DNA of 64,000 nt from NCBI GenBank assembly GCA_012845835.1, contig JABAKD010000006.1:310001-374000 (forward strand), in the 5' to 3' direction. Made by a program: the position numbers and the translations under genes. Each line of letters opens with the position of its first letter. The stretch's first letter is position 1. This document shows positions 1 to 11,900 of the stretch, in pieces. The notes under the pieces are model-generated. The model did no database searches and was not told where the DNA came from. It saw nothing but the letters and a program-made list of their open reading frames with translations. This stretch comes from Undaria pinnatifida. Taxonomy: Eukaryota; Sar; Phaeophyceae; Laminariales; Alariaceae.

Positions 1-2021
1 TACGAAACCCCATTGAATGTACGCCAGGCGAACAAAAGACAAAGGCTACGGTAGGGGGGGTACCCCTTTTTCACTAAAACTTGAGCCACTCGCACGAGTG
101 ACTCTGTACCTCACGGATGAAAATGGTTTAGACAGTTGTTTTGGAGCAGCTTAGATTACCTTTGCATTCCGGGTGGATTTCGTCAGTATAAAATACTCCG
201 GAGTATTAAGAAACCGTAAGAACGCAAAAGAACAAAGGGGTTACTCGCGCGAGTGACCCCTAGCCACTGAAGTTTAAGGCCCAAAAAGGGACCCCCCTAC
301 CGTAGCCTGGGTCAAAACGGAGGTCAAATACACATATCCCCGCTGTATCACAAGGAACGGCCCATCTACGAAACCTAATCGGTGTAGTTCGGTCGCCAAA
401 AAGCAGCAAAGCCTCCACATACACCGTTGTTCCGAAACCTATATCTACAATTATCTGTAACGTAAAGTAGCCGTCATTAAAGCGGGTTCAAGGTTAAATT
501 GAACCCCGTCGTTTCTCGCAAGCACAACCCTCGCCACAAAACCATGCTGACTATCGAGCGGGGGGGGTTCAAGTGGTTAAGTCTCCATGCCCGCCTTCTC
601 ACAATTCAAATTTAATACGTTTTCACGAAACCACGCCGCAGAAGAGCTTTAGCGTAGAGCAGTTTCTACAGCCTGCGTGCTCACTGGACAAAACATTTAG
701 GAGCATCTTCCTGTGCATCTACGGAACCTCTTCCCGTTTAGAGGAGGCGTTATGAATGTAAAATGTTCATACCCCCTCTTTCACGGGCAAACGCCCCTAA
801 ACCAAACACCATCAAACGCATGCAGGGCATCTTTGACGTCGTCTTGTATGCACTCCACAGTTGTCACAGACAGACTCCTCTCTGTACGAAACCTCTTCCA
901 ACGTGAGGGATGAGCATTTAACTTCGTTCAGCCCCCAACTACTTATCTATCACCATTGACAAACGCCTGTGTAGCAAAACCGGTCGAATTTGGACAGGGT
1001 GAGTCTAACGTAGGCAAGTGTCAAGATACCCTTTCGCCCAGAAGAAAGGCCATATACGAGACTCGCCCAGTTAGAGCGTTTACAGCGAGCCCTGTAAACG
1101 TGGTTTAGAGCACGAAACGGCCCGTTCAATAAGCAGAAAAAACCCTCACCATGAAACCTCATCGAAAGTAGATGGGGCCCTATTGATATATCTAAAACTT
1201 CCACACGCCCAATCCTCAGACGAAAGCCACAAGAGGGTGCACATTATTGATTTTCACTGCAAGGTCTGGGCATCTCGCATGAGTGACTCTGTACCTCGCT
1301 GTACAAAACTCCTCGAGCGATTTGTTTGGCGCAGTCTAGCTAACTGTTGCATGGCGGCTTCATAACGCAAAAATAACTCTAAAGTTTAACAGCGAAAGGG
1401 GCGTGGGGGGCTACTTGCGCGAGTGAACCCGGCCCACTTAAAACGTATCCCCCAAACATGGCCCTTTAACCGTAGATACGGTGTTCACAAACAACACTAT
1501 GCTACAAAACCTCATCGAAGGTAGACGGAGCTCTGATAACGCAGTAAAATCTCCCACCCATTCTCGTAACCTCGAGAAAGCACGTCGAGCGTAGAGGGGG
1601 GGGCGCTGTTGACGGATGCAGGCCTCAGGCCTCTACACCCCCGTTGTTGCGAAAAAAAAAGTGACTACGAAAAAACTCCTGAGAAGCAGGTGGGGGGTAT
1701 AGAAATGTAGTAAAGCTTCCACATATGCTCCTTCTCACACGCAATTAGCCTCTTCACAAACCCCCATCTAACGCAGACGAGGCGGTGGTCATGTAGGCCG
1801 GTCTCTTGAACAAATTAAGTACTTAGGCAAACCCTTTTTGTCTTTGTGCGACAATGTCCAGAGGAACCCAAACTGTACTGCAACTATATCTACTAGTAGT
1901 CGTAGTAGTTCCTTCGGTAAAGAGCCCCGTCACGAAGACTTTATTTGTTGAGAAGAAACGCGGTATAACCCCCTCTCGCAGGACAGGACTTGGCTCACTC
2001 CGGTGTAGAAAAGCAAACTCT
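1..2021. repeat. Diverged tandem copies of the gene's 3' end
   Basis: The last codons of the large gene, read on the plus strand as TACGAAACCTCGTCGAACGT, recur in diverged form near 1, 366, 622, 717, 883, 1150, 1501 and 1750, often followed by GGAGGGGGCGCT-like and CAGTCTC-like text. Spacing is irregular, about 100-350 bp. No gene is seen here. A TIR element (40-310) is embedded. Confidence 0.5.
40..310. mobile_element. Short TIR element, family 1
   Basis: Starts CAAAGGCTACGGTAGGGGGG and ends CCCCCCTACCGTAGCCTGGG, perfect inverted ends of about 16 bp. Inside are two CACTCGCRCGAGTG palindromes and no coding capacity. It matches the element at 24399-24652 in layout, so it is a non-autonomous MITE-like family. 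Confidence 0.75.
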
Positions 2022-2999
2022 TTACGAAACCTCGTCGAACGTGGAGGGGGCGCTGTTAAGGTAGTCCAGTCTCCGGGACAAGTAAAGTTTTTTCACCAAA
2101 AGAGCAGCTTGCACGATTACAGTTACCACCATAAACACGTTTGCCGCTATTAGCAGGGCCGTCATTCCCATCGAAGACCCGCTGTCAGTTCCCGTTATCT
2201 CAAATTTCATGAGAAGAGCCACGTACATGCTCGCCAAAATGATGCCGTTCCCCCAACGGTACAGCCACATGTCAGACATCGTTTCGAACGGGGAAAGAGA
2301 CTCGGAGACGAACATGAACATCACCGCTAGAAATAGCACGACGGCGATCTGATCGGCGCTGTTCGGGAAAACAAACACCGCCGCTCCAGTGAGTACAATC
2401 CGACGGCAGCATTCCACGACCTCGTAGTAGTAGCACGACGGCGTGTAGGCGGCCCACAAACCACGAAACGGACGGAGACGAACAACGCTGTCCCTGCCAG
2501 GGTTGACCAACTGCTTTCGGTTGCGCGATAGCCACCACCCAAACAGCACAGGAATGCCGATAGGATAGATGCACACCATGATGCCAGCGTATATCCGGTA
2601 CGCGTCGTGTGTTGGAGTGTTGCAGGTGACGCTGTAGTCCGCGCGTAGGTAGGCACTACCATCATCCAGATCGTCGCAGACAAAGGTCTGAAAAATGGTG
2701 AACGAGACCGAAGAATACACGAAAAACAAAATGAACAGTCCTGTCGACAGGTGTTTGCGTTGACGTGTGGTGTCCCCGACGTCTGCCTTGGTCCACCTCT
2801 CCATGATGTGGGATATACTGAATATACCCGCCAGCAGCACCAGAGGCGCTAGCGTGGTCATCAAAAGTCTGTCGTAGAAGTCCGTCGTGACGATGCACAA
2901 GTTCGACATGATAAATCCTAGGTTTATGTTGATTGCTGATATGTTGGAGAGGAACGCTTCGTACTCGTCGGGGTACACGGCTCCAGCGATCTCGGTAAA
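2022..2999 (-). CDS. Exon 21: polytopic C-terminal membrane domain (residues 922-1246)
   Basis: 978 nt including the stop, acceptor TTTTCAG|TTTACC, phase 0. Starts FTEIAGAVYPDEYEAFLS and includes IVTTDFYDRLLM, YPIGIPVLFGWWLSRNR, YYYEVVECCRRIVLTG and SLSPFET, all typical of the family's membrane domain. It has about seven hydrophobic segments. The tail LSRRLDYLNS...FDEVS ends at a TAA within a sequence whose relatives are scattered over the next 2 kb downstream. Confidence 0.9.
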   Translation of the reverse strand, partial: FTEIAGAVYPDEYEAFLSNISAININLGFIMSNLCIVTTDFYDRLLMTTLAPLVLLAGIFSISHIMERWTKADVGDTTRQRKHLSTGLFILFFVYSSVSFTIFQTFVCDDLDDGSAYLRADYSVTCNTPTHDAYRIYAGIMVCIYPIGIPVLFGWWLSRNRKQLVNPGRDSVVRLRPFRGLWAAYTPSCYYYEVVECCRRIVLTGAAVFVFPNSADQIAVVLFLAVMFMFVSESLSPFETMSDMWLYRWGNGIILASMYVALLMKFEITGTDSGSSMGMTALLIAANVFMVVTVIVQAALLVKKLYLSRRLDYLNSAPSTFDEVS

Positions 3000-5900
3000 C
3001 TGAAAACGAGACAACGAAGCAAAAAAGGGGCGGGAAATGGAGTTGTCACCATGACAAACCTCTTCACGCTGGCATTGAGAGCAAATAGTGTATGTGAGGC
3101 GTACATGAGATGAGTCAATCCCGTCGTAGAAGCCCTTTGTGACGAGGAAGAAGCTTGTCATTTACGAAATCGAGCTATATACTGGGTTCTTCGAAAGGAA
3201 GGCCCCGTACTCGTCCGGTACACCGCGCTCGCTATCTCGGTGAAACCAAAATCGCGCGACAGCGGAAGGGCGGCAAAACTCCATATCCAATGTCTTCAAA
3301 GCATTTCATCTAAACCAGGCATAGCATTTGACAAAAGTCTGTCATAGGAGTCCTGCGTGACAATGCAAAAGTTTGACATAATATACTCAAGGTTTGTCGA
3401 CGGTGAAGTGCTGTACAAGGCGTCATGGTATTCGTTGGTATACACTGCCCCAGCGGGGTCGGCGAACAATAAGCGGGAGAATGAGACGGAAGGTATGGAA
3501 ATAATGGCACATTGCTGATTACCACACAAACTCTTTTCAAGCCTAAAGCAGGAGAATGAAACATAAAACGGGAAGAAAACGCGTTCTAACCACCGCACCC
3601 AAAGTCGTCCAATGTACATGTGATAGACTATACTTAGAACTGAAAGGGAAAGGGGGGCGGGGATGTTATTCTTCACATCAAATATTTTCCAATACAACCA
3701 CATGTGGCGGCATCACACAGAGTTATCCCGAGTTGAACGTTATTGATAAAATTGCAAAGCAAAAGCTCGTACTCGTCGGGACAGACTGCACCGGCGATCT
3801 CGGTGCACAGAAATGTCGAAGATTATATGGAAAACAGACCAACATCAAGCTACTATAGTTACCGCACTAAACTGAGATTGGGAGCAAAAAGACAGAACGT
3901 CGGCAAAATAATGTATTGCAACCACACCCTGACCTCTTCAAATCACGATTTGGTGCATAGAACATAAACCAGACAAAACGGGTGTTAGCCAGCACGCCAA
4001 ACGTGTTCACAACAGGTGTTGGAGAATACAACGGGAAAAAAATCAATAGTTACATTCGACACCGATGCTATGGTATGATATGAGCATAGTCAACAAAGTC
4101 CATTGAGGCTTCAGGCACGGGGCACGAGCGGGGTGCACCGTATACACATATCCGGGGGTTCACAGCAAACCCTACTGATAGGTTTAGACCCCGAAAAGCA
4201 TACCATGACAAAAACTGAAAAGTCAGCCTGATGAGAGTTCCCCTTGGCCTGGGCATACAACCGATACAAAATACTCCGGAGTATATCGTGCGACGCTAAT
4301 TTCACCGGCTACGTCTCCTGTTGAGGAACTCCTTTAATCGTCAAACACGTTGGTCACAACGCCACCGGCAACTACAGTACCGTAGATAGCGTCTTCAGAA
4401 GAACGAAATGTGGAATGAGATGACAAGTACGACAGCATCGGACAGCTTTTGCTATGATACCGGAAACAATTGCTTGCTAAAGGATTCATAACACGCAAGT
4501 TTAACATAAAATATGAGGCTCTGTTCGTCGTATTTCACAACCATAATACAGTAGATGTATGGTAGGTGTATTGTAGGTGTATAGTAGGTGTATAGCAAGT
4601 GAATAGTAGGTGTGTGAAAATAGGGGTGGGTGTGTATACAGATGTTTATATAGAGGTGGGTATAGGTATAGGGGTATACAGGTCTGTAAGCAAGGTGAAT
4701 CGGGAAATATCTAGCTGCTCGTACAGTAGTATATAAAGCATGCATCGACAACCTGAAGACCTGAACACCTGAAGAGTTGTAGGGTCGGGGGTTTTCTGGT
4801 AGGGAGGGGGGGGTGTCGGCACTTTAATGCAACCAGTCGTGCGAACCGCGGACACGCGCGCAGCTTAGGGCCAAGGCCAACGTAGGGGGGTGACTTTGAT
4901 TGATGCATGGCCTTTTATCACCGGCTTGGAGCCACTGGCAAGGCGAATGACCGCCCTGCTTTTCTGGACGTTTCGGCTTCACGGTGTGCACGGTCATAGA
5001 TGAAAATTGCACACGCTTATCCAAGAAAAAGAAAGAAGTCTGGCTTTGATTGACCCATCCATCCTTTATTCGGCGATGAACGTGGGGCTAATCTCCCCAC
5101 CGTAGCCTAGGTCGAGGTGATATTCGCACGGTTGCATGGTCACACCAAAGCAGACAATTGCGAGAGCCGCACTCGTGTTTGATGTATCGTGTACATAGGA
5201 TAGACAAGATACAAAGGATTCATGGGGTGCATTCGATACCTATCGTTTCCGACCGTCGCGATTTGAGGGTCTCTGCACATCACTTACACGCTCACTTCGA
5301 CCAAGTACAGTGGTATAACCCTAACCCTACCACCACGGCGTGTGTATGTCACCAACGCAAAACTTCGCTCGAGTTGTGTTGGGTTGAGGAGGCCAGGACG
5401 AAAAGAAATGCTGGGGTCAAAACGTGCTACGCCCATGGTATGACAGGTCTACTGCTGCACGCCCTTCGTACACGTCGACGCTTCATACGCATCATGCAAA
5501 CGCAATCACGTGGTCATTGGTGTGGTGGATAGCCATCGTATCAAACGCGTTCCTGCATGGGCCTCTACCCAGCTGTGTCGCTTTTGATCGCCAGGACCCA
5601 TTGCACGTGACTGGTGACTGTTTTGATGTGTCGCACGGGTACCAACAGCGGGCAAGGCAAGGCAAGGCAAGGCAAGGCAAGGCAAGGCAAGGCAAGGCAA
5701 GGCAAGGCAAGACGAGGCAAAGTCATACCTGAGTGATGATCTGCAACACCACCACCACGATCTTGAAGGCCGAAAGCGGGAGAGCCCCGATGAATAGCTT
5801 GTAGCGGACCGAAACCGCCTGCCGAATCCGAACTCTTGCTTCATTGTCAGCTACTGTCGGTGGACGTGACAACAGCCAGACAGTGAGAATAATAAGCAGG

Positions 5901-8900
5901 GCTAGGGCAGTTGCTGCTAGCCCAATAGCCAGTCGCTTCTTTCCGGCTGAGCACTCGCGGCAGTGGCCCAGCAACCCCGGCACATAGCCAGCCGAGCAGA
6001 CAGCACAATCTGCATAAATGGGGGTGGGCCCGGAAACATTAATACGGAGGGGGTAGGTCAGGAAAAGCGAACATCGAAGCATTGGTTATGGCTAGACTAG
6101 GAATTTCAAGAAGACCTGTTATTGCTGCAGCCTGCCGTACTGCTCGACCTCGCTATTCGGGTTAGTTTTTCAAGATACCAAGAGCTAGTTGAGACACAGC
6201 CGACCGGGCAGATCACACAATCTGCATCGTGTCATGGCTAGAAAGTGGAAACGCGGTTATTGGCTTGTGTTCTTGTCCCGCATCGCCTTCCGCCAAGCCT
6301 TTTACAACTGGAAATCCGTGTTTGGGACCAAACTATTCCCCATGGGTGAAAGGATGGCTTCTGGGGATTTTCGGGACTCCTTTAAGGCTTGACGTTAATC
6401 TTGCCCTTTATACCTTTTTTGGCAATATGTTACGGTCATGGCTTTTGGCCGTTTTTGCTGCCTTCACGGTACAAGGAGTAGGGTTATCGTGTGGCTGTTT
6501 GGCGGCAAATTCGAAACAAAAGAGACCTGAGGTAAACATACAAAACGTGTTTTTGGTTGAAGCAGGCGCTATTTCAGGCAGCAGTTGCGGCTTATACACT
6601 AAAGTGCAATATTCTTAGATCGTCAACGGAGCCCGAAAAAAACCTTAGTAGGTATGGACTTGGCAGACCTTCAATCGTATCCTCTTTTGTATCAGGTAAT
6701 GGTTTGCCCGCGGCGAGCCTTGGAAATGTTTCGACAGCATCGTCGTTTTTTCGTTTTGTTTAACTCATTGTATCTATTCTTTGTTTTTGGTCTTCCTCTT
6801 TCCTCCCTCTGTAGACGTGAGTAACTCAGATCCAGGGTCGCTAAGCAGGCTTTTCTCCCTCCTCCCCGCTACGTTACGCGCCTTCTTTTTCGTCCCCACA
6901 AGACTTCAGCCATTTCTTTCCTTGTCGACTCGCATCGAACTACTAGCTCGATGGTGTAGCCGACGTAGTGCGCCTATCGGGTTCCCACTTACAAGGTCCT
7001 GTGTAGCCCGTGGCGCAGTACTCGGCGGGGTCGGTGCCCCCAGTGCAGGATTCGTCTCGGTAGCACTCCAGCACTTCTCGGCTGTTGGTAGAAGTGCGGT
7101 AGTATCCCTCCAACAGGTCAAACGTTGCCAGCGTAGTCCCAGACGATTTCAATACGCCGACGGGCAGCACCGTGCACACAGGAACCGTGTCGTGCGTAAT
7201 GTTTGCAACGCTGGTGTCGAGCTCTTCCTTCGCGTCCAAGCATTGCTGGCATACCAGTTCGAACCGACGGAGGCCAGTTTCATCCTGAAAAAATTCCAAC
7301 CACAACAGTCAATCTGACTTTAGACGGTTGTGCTTAGAAGGCAGCTTAGCAGCCAATGTGGCTTAATAAGTCGTTGGTTCACAGGATTCGTGACGTTGGC
7401 GTTAGAAATAGCTCCGAAGGAGACGGTTGCTATCAGTCGTAATGACCGCGGCAAGCGTATTAAGCCGAAAGCGCACTATGTAGTGGGCTTTGCGCGTGCA
7501 GGGCCCGAGCTGAACTTTGGCCTAACACATTTTCCCAGCATTTGAGTCAGTCCATTACGCGTACGATCGATCAACCATGTGAGAAAAAACGAGCCGATAT
7601 AATGTTATGGCTCAGCGTGTCCGCTTTCAAGGCGTGCTACGGTATAAGATGTACCAAGTTTAGATGGAAGGCTATACTTGACGTCTCCAAAACCGGAAAG
7701 CTGATCCAGCCTTAGCAAGGCCTTTGGGTTTGACCTCACTCGACTCACCACTGATTATACGATAGCCTCCCCCACTAAAACGGCGATTTTGTTTAACGAA
7801 GCTTTCGTGGCTGCTCGACACTAGGAAGAATGTTATAACAAAACTACCTTAATGTATTTTCTTTTCTGCAACGGGCTAGTACACGATGACGTCGGCGTGG
7901 CAAGGGGCATCGTATTTCAGGAGGTACGCCCGGTGGCTGGTTTCAAAGACCATCGAGTTAGTCAAAGAAACGTTGGGCGGGCTACCGTCGAACGAGCCAA
8001 CGGGGGCCCTCAGAAAAGAAAATGTCTTGGTTCTTCTGCAATCCCATTTGCAATATGTCGAGCAAAGCGAGTTGCCAACTATACGGTGTAGTCAAACCAA
8101 AGGTGTAACTCGTTTCCAGGCGTGTGTGCATCAACTTCTGCGCCATGTCCGACGGCAGCATTATCCCAAAACAACTGATCGAAGACTGGTCAAGTCATCT
8201 TTACGTATCATACAATATTCGGGAACGACATCATCAGTTATTTATTTGCAGAACCAGCAGAAATATGTACCATGAGAATCCTTCTCAACAAGGCACACAG
8301 CATACATATGTTGTTTTCGCCAGCTACAAATTACAGTATTAACGGCAAGAGCTTTCCTAACTGAAGGTACACTATCGTACTGCTATCGCACTGCTATCGC
8401 ACTGTCATCGTACTGTCCTCACATCATCGAAGTCACTGTACTCGTCCGGCATGCAAATGAGCGCGTTGTCGCGAAAGGTCACGTTCCACAAGTGGATGTC
8501 AGTGTCTCCGTTCATTATGGCCAATCCGCCTTCCGTCGCCGAGTTTTCTGCGAACAGGGTGCTGTTGACTGCCAATGAGCCGACGTTAAACAGGGCTCCA
8601 CCTGACTCGTCTGCGACGAAAACCGTGCACGCACAGAGCACGCGATAACACTTTACAAGCCCATTTTTAACTGCTGACGTACTGCATATGTGTGGGATAA
8701 GATTAGCAGCGGACACAAGATTTATATTCGCGTTGTTCGCTGCCAATGAGCCGATGTTGTAGGGGCATCCGCCTGAATGGTCTGTCAGCTGGGCTGATAT
8801 GCAGTTCGAAATGGGCCATTGACCATGTGAGAACGGCAAAGCATACTTCCATGCCCCTCGAGTCCCAGATAGGCTGCCCACTAAAACTAGAGTATCCAGT

Positions 8901-11900
8901 AATAAATGGTTGATCAGTTTGGAGATTATATATATGTCAATGTTAGCAGGACCAACAGGAAAACGCAGTTAGCAGAGCTTGTGAAGTCCTAATACAATGT
9001 TGAACCAGCCATGAACTAGAAGTGAAGCAAGCGTTGTGACGTACTGCATCGCGCAACAACGCGGAACATTGTACTCAGCCGATTGAATTATCAGCGTAAG
9101 GTGGGCAGGCACTACTCTTGCCAAATTGGGGAAAACATGTCTTGGGGATCAGAGTTCTTAAATAAAAAAAACAACACCTTGGTGTTAGCATGATACCACC
9201 GACCACGACAACGCTTTGACGTGGAAGTTGCCCACTCTCCGAACGAACAGTGGCGGATCAGGGATACGGTATGGAGGGGACCCCCACGCCCCACCTTTTA
9301 CTACCAGGCAGGGAGGTCATCGCCTTGTCAGTAGTCGGGCTGGATCAAGCGCACAAGAGACTCTATACCCCTACTGAAACGCTGAGCGTGAATACGCCTC
9401 GGGGGAACAACCAAAAATGTTATCACGTGAGGAGGATATATCGAAACCAAAGAACTCCAGGTGGTCCGATCAGTGTCAATCCTAGTGCTGCTGCCTTCGT
9501 CCGCGTCCAATGGGACATCACATTCAGTATATGGTGGGTTCGTTGCTTGCATCAATATAGTCGGAATGCTCAGGCCAAAATCGCAACAAACACAGTGTCA
9601 AAGCAACGGACTCAGCATTAGAGCAAAAGAGCATTAGTAAGTGATTGGGCTATTCACGCCTTGGAGAGGTCACGGCATTTCAGTGCACTTTTCATCCTGT
9701 ATCTAGATGCTGTCGTTTTGACATAGTGCAGTGCAGATCTCGCCCAGCCCAAGGGAAACGTACTACATCCTTCGGGCAATCCGGTTCTGACCCGGCCAGC
9801 AACGAGGTATGTAGGCCATGAAAACCAATCCCCCTCATTAGCGATATGTATCTGTCTCGAAATACATTAATACCGAACAGGGAACCCATCTGTCCGGTAT
9901 GCGCGTATCTTGGTCGTATCTAGGTCCGAATCTTGGTGGTATCTTGGTCGTATCTTAGTGGTATCTTGGTGGTCGTTGGAAGTTGAAAACAAGGCTACGG
10001 TAGACGGGCCAAGTCTTGTAGCTGTTTGCGCTGTTCGGTTTGGACAAACGCACCTCCATCATCCGCTTGGCGCCAACATAGCACAACTCAAGTGCGTTTG
10101 CAGAGATACTCCCCCGAGAGGCTTACTCTCCATACTGAAAAAGAGGGTTACATTCTTCAACCATCATAGATAGGAGGTCCTGAGTCCCCCTCCCCCCCGT
10201 ACCGTGGAGGTGGTCGTGGTCGTCAGCTCTCACCTGCACCGTTGTAACGAAATACAGAATCTTGCACGAAGTTTGGCACGAAGGTGTCGCTGGTGTCTCC
10301 AGTGCTCAGGTACAAGGCACCCCCGTTCGACGCAACGTTCGTGTCGAACACGCAACGCTCGAACCCTCCCGTCGCCGGTTTCGTCGCATACAAGGACACA
10401 GCACCCCCAGACCCGGCTTTGTTTGAAAAAAATGAGACGTCGCCTACGTAAAACTCGATTGGGTCCGTGTAAGAGATGGCTCCTCCGTCGAGAACAGCTG
10501 TGTTGTTGGTGAACGAGATTTTCCCGACGACGTGAACTTTCGGGCATAACGCGGAGAAGATCCCACCTGAAGACGGGAAAACCGTACAAAAATGGATGCT
10601 TCAGCACTTCGAGATTGTTTCGTTGATTGATTCGAAACCAACTACCAACTATGTGCTGATTTCGCAAAAGTTGATTGGGTCAGTAGACATATTTTAGCCT
10701 CTTCGTTAAGGACGGCGGGCACAGCATTTTCCATGAATTATAGAATCTGGATGAAAGTGCATCTAACGTCAGGCTAAAGATGCCATATATTTGGAGAAGC
10801 ATACACTATGAGAAACAGTCGACTGGGTCCGTCCGTGAAACACGTGGGCCTTCGTGAAGAACGCCTGTGTTTTCGGGGAAATATACCGTCCACCGGAAGA
10901 TGTTAACTTGTGGACATATCGCAGACGTTATAAATATGCTGCAAGACAAACCATAGTAGAAAGGTTAATACAAGGGGAAACATTTATTTGCCATATATAT
11001 GAACAACGGGGGCTGTGCGAGGCATACGGTCGAACGCTTGTATCCTCATGTCCTCCGAACGAAAGCGCCCTATGATTCAACTTACGAACTGAGATAAAGA
11101 ACCGGAATGAAGAGTTGTAGGTTCAGTTTTCCTGGCTTCGCACAAGGTCAAAGTAGCGGTAGTGCTAGATGTATTATTATACCCAGGTACCCTTGACCGA
11201 CGTACAATACTTGTATGTGGATCCATATGTGGCGTGTGATAATTTCAATTGTTGGATGAGCCGCGTGGTGTTGATAGGGAGTTTCCCTAGACGTTGGTCC
11301 CAAGTGGTGCAAAAATGTCCCAATCGCGGTGTGACAAGTCCCTACCCTAACCCTTGACGCTATCATCTAATCGGAACCAGCAATACGAGCCGTATATAGG
11401 ATATGTGGCGGCTGTGGCAAGGCTTACGCAATCCCGATACAAAGTGGGAAAACATCCAAGATTACCCAGACTACGCTGACGACGCAGGTACACCAGAAAA
11501 TCCAACCGTGTACAGATAAAATCAACGCCACATGCTGTACGAATTACTGTAAACGTACGAGGAAGTATTTCGCAGCTTGCAAAGTTGAGTATCGACCCTC
11601 TAAATCTGTCCTGAACACCCCTGACGTTGTTAGAATAATTCGAGAAAGTATTTCCTCAAAGAACGCTATTTCATCTGTGAATTTACCCCAGCTTGTCACT
11701 AAAAGCACAAACGGGAGTCCGCGACCTGTATCCTTCACGAGGTCAAGCACACATCCGTAACACACTCGATTGGAGGATTACACACAACTCTTGCAATTAT
11801 GAGCTTCGGCGAAATTCTCGATCTGACGGCTTCGGTGTGTTATTTTACGTCCCATAGAAATGTACTAATAGTACAGCACATATTGCTGCAAATCAACATC

